Assembly: GCA_963931925.1 (NCBI GenBank)
Contig: OZ007574.1
Location: 32,809,961-32,873,960, forward strand
Reading direction: 5' to 3'
Origin: Onchidella celtica
Lineage: Eukaryota; Mollusca; Gastropoda; Systellommatophora; Onchidiidae
DNA: 64,000 bases
Position 1 is the stretch's first letter. Every line of letters begins with the position of its first letter. This document shows, one piece after another, positions 38,638 to 49,898 of this stretch. Under the pieces are notes generated by a model that made no database searches, was not told where the DNA came from, and was given only the letters and a program-made list of their open reading frames with translations. A program made the position numbers and the translations under genes.

Positions 38638-39850
38638 GCCTAGCCCATGCCTAACTGTTTAGTTCAAACACTTTGCGTCTGCATACCTGCATACCCATTT
38701 TGAGTTGATAGAGACAGCCAGTCTTAATGAACACAACATTTCTGAAGCTCATTGCATTGATAATTACTGTTGCTATTGTTGTGGTTATTATTAACAGTAG
38801 CTGCAATAGTAGGTTATATGCATTTTTATCATTTCCGTCTGATTCCATTTTCATTACTGTAGAAGAACGGTAAAATTAAAAAGAATGGGATAAATTGACA
38901 CGCAATTCTGGACAGACAATCGCTAATCACACCATCTGCTTAGGTTTATTCAATCCATCCTGAAATCTTACTCATATTGGCATATTGGAGGGTACAAGAT
39001 GAAAAGGGGGTGGGGAAAGTTGTTCTGGCATCCAATAATTTTACAGTCTAGCTCCACTCATGTTGCAATTATGCTTAAATATCTAATTTAATGTATTGCT
39101 TTACCAAACTATTTTTATGAAAATTACAGAATTCCATGGCCTCTAAGGCATGGACGAAACAGGCATGCTTACGATGAACGCAGCGGTCCGGATTTGAAGA
39201 GAGTTGAGCATGGAGTCCAGCACATTCATCCACCACCCAATCACTTTACAGGCTTAGATCAGACATCTAGAACTATAGATTTTGATGCAATAAACGGTGA
39301 CCCTGGGGTATATCCACAGCAACAACCTGTTTTTCGCCCTGTCAATCACTTGGATGGTTATCAACTGTTCCCACAGGAGGGTCATCCGCCAGGAATTGGA
39401 AGAATTTCCTCAAACTCTGGTGCTCGGCCAAAGATTCAAGGGAGCAAGAAACCTTCACTGGCAAACACACACGAGAGAAATCATCACCGTAGTATACCTC
39501 CATCCAAGGAGAGCTCCAATATGAGATCGGATCAACGGCATAACAAAACTTTGCAATCAACACATTCTCCTGGATTAGTGACACAGTCATCGAACCATAG
39601 CAATCCTCACAAACTCTTCCTTAAGCCCCACAAGGACAAAGTTGCCTACACATCACCAACAGGGCAGAGATTACTTTCAAATCAAGGGGAAGGTAATAAC
39701 CAGCAAAGACCATATAATGCAAAAATCTCACCCCCAATACACCAGCAATCCCCCATAGGTGGACGATATGCCTCCAGCAAAGAGCGTGATTTTGAAGTTC
39801 TGAATCATGTGAAACTACAGGAATAGGCAGATCATCCAACCAACATTCTC

Positions 39851-42800
39851 TTGCTCTTCGACATGAATATTCATTCACGAGGCTTATCTAGACTGCTTAA
39901 AAGAGATAGACTGGCATTTCACGAAGTCAGCCTGCTTCTTACAATATTCAAAAAAATTCTCAACGTTCAACACCAGAAAGGATCGCTGAGACTTGTTATC
40001 AGATCTGTGTGTGATACCAAATTTTTTTCCATACATCTAAATGCATTTCTGTCTGAACTGCAAGAAAAGAAAGATTTTCCAAATGCGTACACATGCCTTC
40101 AGAGTATTGTTGATCTTATTGAGTTTGTTGCAACAAACATAAAAGAACATATGAGCATTTGTGCTCGATCTTTACGGACACTTTTGCAAGTCGGGGAACG
40201 CCTCAATGTTCTCTCAGAAGGTGACCCTCTTACGTACAGAGCACAACGTCTTCAACGACATTCAGACTTCGAACAGACTGATGCATTTCTCATTCCAGAT
40301 AGTACTGATGTTCTTTCTTATCGACGGAACAGGTTTATCCCAGCCCCCGATGAAGCAATTCCTCCGGATGATTTTTCAGAAATGACTCTTTTTCCTGACA
40401 CAGAAGAATTGGATACATCAGTGGAGCCCTTTCTTAGGGCCAACAAAACCAGAGGAGCTTATAGAGACCTCCAGCATTACCTTGACATTCATGCTAGACT
40501 CATGAAAGAGGATTATTTGTCGCCAATACGAACTGGCTTGCGAGATTTCAAACAGGCACTGGAAGAAAACAACCAGCCAAAAGAGCATGACTTAAGATTT
40601 TACTACAGTGTTCAAATTGTGAAGATTTCAGAATCTCATCATGGAATCTCCCATTTTATAACATTCGACAAAACTCCCTTTGAAGATATAGAATGGAAGT
40701 ACTCAAAGCGGTTAAAGTTTGGCTCACTTCTAGTTTTCTCCAAAGATAATTTCGAAACCACAATTTTTGCAACAGTTGCCGACAGAGATGAGGCAAAGCT
40801 CCGGCGAGGAGTTTTAGAGGTTGTCTTTCAAACCAACCTTGAAGAAGTATTTACTTCATCTGAATGGGACATCTTTATCATGGCTGAAACCACAGCATAT
40901 TTTGAATCATACAGACATGTTTTGGAAGGACTACAAGAAATGAGAAATATACCTCTTGAGAGATACATAATTTCATGCATGAAAGAACTGTACCCTCCAA
41001 TCTACCTGCAGAAGGACACCTGCTACGACATGGCCTCTATAATGGATAAAGTGCACGATGAATACTTTGTATCTATTCTTGATGATAGCGACTGGCCTAA
41101 CGCCAGTTCAACTCTGATGAATGATACCCAACTCAAGGCACTGAGACTGGCACTGACTAAAGAAATGACTGTCATTCAGGGGCCACCCGGCACTGGGAAA
41201 ACCTATGTAGGATTGAAAATTATGAGGATCCTACTAGACAATGAAATAAAGCAGTCTTCGGGGAGAGGTCCGATTCTTGTGGTTTGTTTCACAAACCATG
41301 CCCTTGATCAATTTTTAGAAGGAGTTTTGGATTTCTGTCCTGATGGAATCATCCGAGTCGGTGGCAGAAGTTCCAGCGAACGCCTTGCAAATTTCAACTT
41401 GAACGCGCTCCGCCAAGAGACCAAATTATTTGGAAAATTACAAAGGAACCTGAACGATTGCAGGCGTAAGTTGAGGGTTACTAGTAAGAAAATCAACCAA
41501 GTTTGGCAAGAATCATTGAGGCTTGAAACCACAATAATGAATATTCATGATTTATCTGAAGAGATGGGTGAGCTCCATGTCAGCTCTCTGGCAGATTCCA
41601 GGAGAAATGAATCATTAAATCTCCATATAATGAGTTCCTGGTTGAAAGCTTCAAATGTCAACGTGGCCAACCATTTGAGGAAAGCTGCTAAGAGACATTT
41701 GTCAACAGTGATTGCCAAAGGACAGGAAACACTGAGCGATGTGAATCTTACAGACCAGCTGACTGTGGCTAAAACCGATTTCTTTACTCGTGTAAGAATT
41801 TATTGCTATTGGCTTCATCTTTATAGCAAAAAAAATGAGGAGACGCTAGAGCTTCTCCTCAGCAGCAATCACCCCGACAAAGAAAGAATGATTTGGCAGC
41901 AAATGTTTGATCAAGAACAAGCCACAATTTGCATTTTACAAGATGAAAAGCTGAAACCTTTTATATGTGAAAGTATTTACGAACTGATTAAAAAATGCGC
42001 TGAATTGGAAAACAAAGTGTTGGAAAATGAGGATTGCTTCATCCAGCACTGGCTTTTGGGTAAACTGACACGGGCTGATGAATTGTTGGATGCAATTGAG
42101 AAGCTAACTGAGACAAGGACAGATACACAAACCGAAGTGGGAAGAGGAAGATCTAAGGTTGCAACAGAAGTGAATGAGTATGAAGATCGCTGGGTCATTA
42201 ATGACAGTGAAGATGATGATGATAACTCAGACAGTGGTGAGTCCACAGATAATAGCTCTAATGATGAGCGGAATAAGGTGGATGACGGAGATACCATCAA
42301 GATTAGTGACATCAGAAATATCAAGGAAGGTTTTCAGCAATTTTCAAACAAAGATATAGTAATGCTACAAAGGGCAAAGTTGTTGGGCGTTGATTTGTCA
42401 GAACCACAAGAAGAAAACCCAGATTGGAAAACAGCAGACACGATGTCTTATGGAAAAGTCTTCAAGCTTTTCCACGACACTGAACCCTTCACAGCCGAAG
42501 AGGCATCTCAGATTCAGGACCTATGGAGTCTTAAGCTGCCGGAACGCTACAAGCTCTACAAGTACTGGGTGCAAGAAAAGAGGACGAAACTTACCCAAAG
42601 ACTGATTGATCTTACTACAGAATACAAGATTATTTTGCAAAGCCAGAGGGAAATAAAAGCCGTGAAAGACGTCAGAATCTTGAAAAAAGCGCGTGTGATT
42701 GGGATGACGACCACAGGAGCTGCGCGACTGAGATCTGTTCTCCAGGAAGTGGGATGCCGCATCATTGTAGTGGAAGAAGCTGCAGAGGTTTTGGAAGCTC

Positions 42801-45340
42801 ACATTGTCACTACCCTGAACAAAAACTGCCAACATCTCATCTTGATCGGTGATCACCAGCAGTTGCGTCCAAATCCGACGGTTTACAAACTGGCCGTTGA
42901 TTGTGACTTAGAGATCTCACTTTTTGAACGCTTGGTCAGGAATAACGTGCCACATGTGACATTGAATACGCAACATAGAATGAGGCCAGAAATCTCAATA
43001 TATCTCCAGTCCATCTATCCATCACTGCAAGATCATTTCTCAGTGATGTCTTATGAAGATATCCGGGGTGTCTGTTCTAATGTCTTTTTCCTACATCATA
43101 CATATGAAGAGAGTGATGTCAACGATACCACAAGCAAAGCCAATATTCATGAAGCTAGATTTCTTGTCAAACTTTGCAAGTATTTCCTCCAGCATGGTTA
43201 CCAGGGAAAGCAAATAACAATATTGGCTGCATACAGTGGACAGGTGGGGGCAATCAGGAATGAGATGGCAGCCGAGGAAGACGTCTACCAGTTTGTGAGA
43301 GTCACCTCAGTTGACAATTACCAGGGAGAAGAAAGTGACATCGTGCTACTATCTCTCGTCAGGAGCAACAAAGACAACCATGTTGGCTTCTTGAAATCAG
43401 ACAATAGAGTATGTGTGGCACTGTCAAGGGCAAAGAAAGGTTTATTTGTAATGGGTAATTTTCAACTTCTGGCCACGAAGAGTGAATTGTGGAGGACAAT
43501 TATAACCACTGCTCAAGAAGACCACGTTAGTGGTATGTTCATGAAATTGATATGTGTTAATCATGCCAATCATGTGACATATGTGACTAATCCAGAAGAT
43601 TTTCAGAAGGAAGTTCCCGAGGGAGGCTGCAATCGACCTTGTGCTGCACCTCTTCGCTGTGGCCATACCTGTGCCCGAATGTGTCACGCCTCTGATCGAT
43701 TTCATGAGGACACAAAGTGTGAACAACCATGTCTACAGGTGTGTCCTCAAGGGCATCCTTGCCAGAAAGAGTGCTGTCAAGAATGTGGAGACTGCATTGT
43801 TCTAATCGCGAAAACAATTCCCATTTGTGGCCATGTAGACCAGGTTCCTTGTTATCTGGATGCAGTTGAGTTTACTTGTTCACAGAGTTGCAGGGAGACA
43901 CTTCCTTGTAGTCACCAGTGTCGAGGACAGTGTGGTGTTTGCAGGGAGAAGGAGAGACATCACCCATGTCTTGAAAAAGTCGAAAAGTCTTGGCCATGTG
44001 CACACATAAACACTGTAAAATGCCACATAGATGTATCTTTAGAGCCTTGTCCAACAGCGTGCAAGGAACGGCTTGAATGTGGCCATATTTGTAAGGGAAA
44101 GTGTGGTACTTGTTTGTCGGGGCGGGTCCACGTTGCTTGCAAAGAGAAATGCGAAAAACCCCTTCCCTGTGGACATCCGTGCCAAGGACCTTGTGGTTGC
44201 TTGTGTGTCCCGTGTGGACTTAGGTGTCCGACGTCGTGTAGGCACGGGCCGTGCGGCAAACAGACATGTGGTGAGCCCTGTGAAGTGTGCATGGAAAATT
44301 GTGCCTTGGTTTGTTCACATAAATCTTGCCGAGCACGTTGTCTTGACGAATGTTTGGAGGCACCTTGTAGCAAACGATGTGGTAAAGCAGTGCCGAGTTG
44401 TGGACACAAATGTTGGTCTTTATGTGGAGAGCAGCATTTGTGTTATCCATGTGAAAAGGACAATTTCTCTCTCATTGATACTACCACCAAAAGGAAACCA
44501 GAATATATAGTAGCTCACGACAAACGAGAGAGGACTAAAAAATTTGACATAACTGAAGACGTCATTTTGATGAAAATTCCCCGGTGTGGGCACATATTTA
44601 CCCTAACTCAGCTGGACAATCATGTGAAAAAGGTTGACAATTCCACAACATCTTATATTCGATGCCCAAATTGTTCTGCCCCGATTCAGGGCATCAGCCG
44701 ATATGACACCGAGAACAAACGACGGGCGGAACGGCGAGAAAACCGGAAAGAAAACCTCATAAAATATGCAGGTGTTCCTGATGAAAAAATAAAGACATTG
44801 TTAGCATCTAAGAAATTGTTGCATGGTTTCTGCCAAGTTGATGAAGGAGAATTTCTGTCAAACAAACCGGGCTTAATAGATTCCAACCATGCCTTGGCCT
44901 TGACAATGCAAATACGGTTTGGGTATTGTCTGAAGAAAATTTACGACATCCATTGTGCTTTGAATACTGAAACCGAAGGCCGAAAGATCAAGAGGTGCAG
45001 AGCTGCGATCATATCTATCCAAAGGAGCATGCCGGCCCAAGTGGAGAAGGAATGGAACTTGGAACTTCAGCGTCTCCTGGTGCTGGAACAGATCGTCATC
45101 TTGGGCCGTCTGATCAAGGAAGCTAACTACACACTGTCAGATGAGGTCAAGTCCAGCTGCCGGGCCATTTTAAAGGACGGCAAACAAAAACTGACCAGTG
45201 AACTTAAAACCAAAGCTGAGTCGACATTAAAGATCATGTACGATGTGTTTGCCACTGCAGAACACCAGTCAGAGAAAGCCGAAGATCTGAAGCAACGCGT
45301 GAGTGCTATTGAAAGGATATTAGCACATTCCAATACGAAG
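39851..45340 (+). CDS. ZNFX1: Open block of ZNFX1 copy B downstream of the TAG
   Basis: From the first ATG after the stop (MLFDMNIH) the frame stays open through exon 2: 1830 codons to the donor AAG|GTGAGC at 45340/45341, plus ten from the terminal exon. It keeps the ZNFX1 helical N-terminal region, the SF1 helicase and the NFX1 zinc fingers, losing only the disordered first 261 residues. If translation starts here the product (about 1840 aa) would be close to the human family length. Whether it is used is unknown. Confidence 0.6.
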
Positions 45341-45368
45341 GTGAGCAATTTATTATACGTTGTCATCA

Positions 45369-45396
45369 AGGACTACTATAGTGATATAGTAGTCCT
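45369..45396. repeat. Perfect 12-bp stem hairpin just inside intron 2 of copy B
   Basis: AGGACTACTATA-GTGA-TATAGTAGTCCT, absent from copy A. The palindrome lies between direct copies of GTTGTCAT (45359-45366 and about 45399-45406), where copy A has a single TTGTCAT. It looks like a tiny insertion 28 bp past the exon 2 donor. Confidence 0.75.
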
Positions 45397-45424
45397 CGGT
45401 TGTCATGTAAAATTTACAGCATTC

Positions 45425-45835
45425 TACAACAAATAAAACAACAATTAACAATTTACAAAAAGTACAACACCTGTTAACGGCTTGTCACATTTAATAGTGT
45501 TAACGGCTTGTCACATTTAATAGTTTATAACAAATACAACAACAGCTAACAGTTTACAATATGTGCAGCAGCAGTTAACCGTTTTCACCAAATACAGCAA
45601 CAGTTAAAAGCTTACGACAGTCGACAGTTTACAACAAATACAACAACAGTTAACAGTTTACAACAAGCACAGTGACAGTTAACAGTTTGCAACATATATA
45701 TCAAGCCTTAACAGTTTACAACAACAGATAACAGTTTACAACATTTTCAGCAACAGTTAACAGTTTACAACAAATACAGCAACAGTTAACAGTTCACAAC
45801 AAATACAGCAACAGTTTACAGTACACGAAACACTA
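45425..45835. repeat. Degenerate minisatellite in intron 2 of copy B
   Basis: Counterpart of the copy A array, built on AACAGTTTACAACAAATACAG-like units. It begins with a local doubling of a unit containing GTTAACGGCTTGTCACATTT near 45473-45525. Confidence 0.78.
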
Positions 45836-47409
45836 TTGTGGGTATTACAGGTATGTCAGGTGGCGTAGAAACACAAGTGAAATAATGTTATTATTTAACA
45901 TATTGAAAAGGGAGGTTGGGGTGGGAGGATAAGAGATATTACAGGGGCCTGACATTCCTGAGACTGGTTAAATAGTTCAGTCCTGCCATTTCTTTTACGT
46001 GTTATATCACAAGCAGGTTTAGTGTCGAAGCAACAGGGCCTATGGACTTACAATGGTTATTGTAATGTCAAAGACTGGTGAGAGTTTAAACTCCTTGGCA
46101 ACGCCAAAGCCAAGACCTGCTGGGTTCTCTTTCAGAAGACACAAGAGCCTACCTTTAAAAAAAAAAAGATTTTGTGTTAAATGTTAACTAATAAGACACA
46201 TGTATAAAATAAGCATGTAAATGTCTTAATGTGATATTGAAATATAACTTAAAGGAACATAAAATAATATATGTAAATTTAGATAAATGTACAAATGGCC
46301 GGTAAACATTTTTAATTGCTCTGCTTAATCATTTTTGTCTCGTCTTTGAGATCACATATTTCTCCAATTTGTCATCTCTATCATTGTTGTTATTGTTTAT
46401 CTCAGCAGACACAGCTGCAACCATTTAATTACTACAGCCACCATCTTCTTAAATGTTATTCTTATAATTATAAATACAGTACATGTATTTTTATTCACAC
46501 TGCAATGATGATAAATCCACTACAACAGCTTTATTTTCTCCCTCATTGTGATGTTATCACCGCCTAACTGAGTTTCCTCTCACAATTTTTTTTTTTCTTT
46601 TCCTTTTACCTCTTTGTTTTCTTTGTTCTTACTCATCGTGTTTCTTTGAGAAAGAAAGATAAGAAATACATGTACTTGTACTTGCCCTGGTGAGTCAAGC
46701 CAGTTTTCTCCCGTTGTTTTGTGGAGTTAAAATTGACCTTGTGCACTAGTGAGACTGTAACAAGTGTGTCTTGCTAGTTGATTCAAAGAAAGGTCAAGTC
46801 TTGAGTCAAAACGGACACAAAACAGACTTGACTCAGCACCAGCGTTTTAACCCTTTCAGTACTGACACAGAGTTGTTGTGGGTTCTGTATTATCTCCGAT
46901 CAATTTCAAATGTCGGTTCTGCTTTAGGGAGTTTGAAGTAGGTTTCAGTTTCACAATTATTACACTCTTAAGTCTAAGTTACTATTTGAACTACTGTACT
47001 TGAAATAAGCGGATGTAGATTAGATATTATATACACAGGATCCCAGAAAAGCCAGCGTTCACGGCCTCGGTGGTCGAAGAGTTAAATGAAGACCTAGATG
47101 AATTTGGAAAGGATCGAATGTTCTCTCCCCTACTCCCCCTTGCAGGCTTCACAAATACTTTCGTTTGTTTGTTTCAATGCCCCTATCCCTACCGTGTCCC
47201 CGCATCACTTAGTATTGCCATGCTCAACGAAGTTGAGGTCGCTGAGATGATAAGACCAACACAGACTCCGTTTTCCTCTTTTCCTCTTCTTTGTCCTCTC
47301 CTCCTTTTCTTGGGCCATTCTAATCAACAGCGTGTACACAAAGACGGAGAACGGTCAAGCCAGCATTAATCATATATTTATTTTTATTTTTGTCTTATAA
47401 TTTCACCAG

Positions 47410-47442
47410 GATCTCAGCAGCATACTTGGCAAGACAAAGTGA
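47410..47442 (+). CDS. ZNFX1: ZNFX1 copy B terminal exon (10 codons plus TGA)
   Basis: Acceptor TTTCACCAG, then codons for DLSSILGKTK and TGA. In phase with the donor at 45341. The encoded peptide is identical to copy A, with three synonymous-type differences including the stop codon. Confidence 0.78.
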   Translation, partial: DLSSILGKTK

Positions 47443-48211
47443 CTTGCATGACTAGATCTTAGTGAAAGATCTTGATATCTTGTGACGGCCGCTGTAAGAT
47501 ATAAACATGTGGTACAAGACCCAGTATTACAACTGAGGGAGGCCTTACTTCAAATACCAACTTACTAAGCATGGATATTCAATTTTTTTTATGCAAAACT
47601 TTTTTAAGATGGAATGGAATAACAGATGTTAACATACTTGTTTTATGACATTATTCACTATGTCTGTTTTGTGTTTTTACAAGAAATGTTCTGTAAAATG
47701 AAATGTATAATTACTGATGTAAGCATTTTTGTAAATGTCCTTGATGCTTGTTTTGTGATTGCGACGGTATTTTTGGATTGGACGTTTATACTTTATCGGC
47801 TTGCTTTTGTAGTTTTAATCACTGCAGAATTTATGCGAGTTATCTCATCCGAATAATTGAGCCAATAAGATTAAATAATGCTGTGTGACACTGAGAACAT
47901 AATGTGCCTTGGTGAAATGATGCTTTCTGGAATGTAGAATTGAGGCACACATTTTTTAAACATTTCTTTTTAAATTATAAAAACAAATATTACTAAACTG
48001 AATCAAAACGTGTTTTGATATTTGCTATAATATACTGGAATACATAGCGAAGATTTTGTTCCTGTAGAGACAAAAGCAGTGCAGAGAGAGCTGTTTATGG
48101 AACCCTGTTTGCTTTCCTGCCCATCTTTTTTTTTAAATCTTTTTTTTTCCTTGTCATTTTTAATTATGTAGAAAAGTCAACATACATAATTATAATACTG
48201 ATTGATGTGTT

Positions 48212-48570
48212 ATAATAATAATAATAATAATAATATATAGCATTTATATAGCGCATATCCATTTAAAATGCTCTATGCGCTTTACAGAAACAACATGTCA
48301 ACCACAGAGCTCAACACACTGCACTGCTTCTTTCTCTCTCCCTGTCTCGCTCACTCTCTCTCTATCTCAGAGCAAATTGTAGCGCAGCCTGTTAGGCGCA
48401 GTTCACAACTCACAACAGTTCACAACTCACAGCAGTTCACAACTCACAAATCAAATAATATTTGAATATTTATTAATAACAATATATATTTAATAATGAA
48501 TAATAAATTCTGGCGGCGGGGGGGGGGGGGTGATATGGATAACTTTTAATCTATTAATTTCAATTTTATG
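48212..48570. mobile_element. Insertion with TATAGCGC motif, private to unit B
   Basis: About 355 bp absent from unit A between GATGTGTT and CAAGGCTTATAAGG. It begins with (ATA)n and GCATTTATATAGCGCATATCC...ATGCGCTTTACAG, a short fold common in dispersed repeats of marine invertebrates. It also has a CAGTTCACAACTCA tandem array (48398-48450) and a G run near 48516. No target duplication could be fixed. Confidence 0.55.
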
Positions 48571-48640
48571 CAAGGCTTATAAGGCTATAATAATTACAAC
48601 TTACATATTAATAAAATCATGGTTATCACTGTACTCGTAC

Positions 48641-49898
48641 TGTGAGAGGATGAACGACTTTCTATTTTTAATGTGCTTTCATGGTAACTCTAGTGCGTGA
48701 GTGAGGGACGGCCACTCATAGTAGTTTATGGACACTTGGCCGAGTACCATTAATTGGATTATTTCCCTTGTAATACTAGCGCGGCACCCGTTATTCACAT
48801 CACGGTGAAAAGCGCGCATTTTGATTGGTCAATTGGAAATTTTGACCACCGGGCTTCCAGCTCTTATATCATGGCTTTAAGTTTCTTACAACTCGCTCAT
48901 TCGTTGTTATCCACTGACAGAAAGACGGGAACCCAAATTTATTTTTGAGAGTATACAATACCCTATCGGTACAAAATAGGTACTCATGATAACGTTTGTT
49001 ATCAATGGAGATACGTCGTATTAATGGACGAAAGTATCCCGCACAAAATTGTCGAATGTTGTTAGTCCTGACACTTTGAAAATTTATATTAAAACTATTG
49101 CCGGGTTTCTGGTAAAAGTAGTCAGTTAGAATTGTAGCAGCAAGTTTCTACTTTATAATGGTACCAATTTCGTTGTACTTTGATGCACCGGTCCTATTGA
49201 AATAATTAATAAGAGGATCTCGGATTTAAAGCAAACTATGAGTTAGACGCATGTTATCCCCGATAAATCCAACCTGGGTCAAATTTATTCAATTATTGCT
49301 GGAGGGGACGTTAGAGTAATTTCTGCAGTTTACTGGGATACCTAATTGACTTTTGTGTGCACCCTTTTAACCGTACTGTAAATTCGATTGTGTTAGGACC
49401 CTAACCGGTTATGTTGTTCGGCTGGACTCAATGTCCGAGCCTTTCACTTGTGCAACACGGGCTACGTAATAGCTCTCCCGGACGCCCGCGCGGGCTCATA
49501 AATAAGATGCGGTTCGAGTGGTCAAGACACTCCATCAAAGACGCCGAGACAAGAGCCGACAGCACAGTGAACCCAGGCCAGCAACCCGGGCCCGTAGAAG
49601 CTCGGAGGCCTGCCGACGCTTGCAATCGCCACCCCGCTCCATAAGGCATGAGGCGGTAGCACAGGACCCGGAGAGACCTTGGCTTATGGCTGGTTGGGCT
49701 TCTTTTTATGGGCTTCTTCTTTTTCTGGGTTTCTTTTTTTGGGCTTTTTTTTGTTTGGTAGCGATACCTTTGTTAGGCTTTTTTTGAATAAATAAGATTG
49801 CCAGCAGAACCCTGTGTTTGTTAATCCTGTGTATCCTTAAGGGAGTTACTATTGAACCCACGCAGTAACCACATTACCCACTCGTAGTTCATCCAACA
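48641..49898. mobile_element. Solo LTR, 1258 bp
   Basis: Begins TGTGAGAGGATGAAC and ends GTTCATCCAACA (imperfect inverted ends, TG...CA). Flanked by the 4-bp duplication GTAC (48637-48640 and 49899-49902). Unit A has an unfilled CACTGTATAAAGCC near 11371. If the plus strand is the sense strand, CTTATATCA near 48862 could be a TATA box and AATAAA at about 49788 a polyadenylation signal. No internal retroelement sequence remains, so it probably arose by LTR-LTR recombination. The family is not identified. Confidence 0.78.

Larger units (their letters stand above)
37955..47442 (+). pseudogene. ZNFX1: ZNFX1-like tandem copy B, interrupted by one in-frame TAG (exons 37955-38043, 39130-45340, 47410-47442)
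   Basis: Same exon count, phases and splice sites as copy A; 2110 codons counting the stop. Codon 262 (39824-39826) is TAG where copy A has TGG (2743-2745), a single G-to-A change inside KLQE-W-ADHP. There is no other frame break. Walker A GPPGTGKT (residue 714), VEEAAE, GDHQQLRP and VALSRAKKG are intact, and the zinc-finger Cys/His ligands match copy A. The acidic linker is about six residues shorter. This could be a very young pseudogene, a segregating null allele, a read-through gene, a gene now starting downstream, or a sequencing error; the sequence alone cannot decide. Confidence 0.75.

Noticed and set aside
45341..45436. 34-residue C-terminal extension of copy B read past the exon 2 donor
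   Set aside because: It contains the private palindrome and minisatellite and is unlike copy A. The conserved terminal exon explains the end better.
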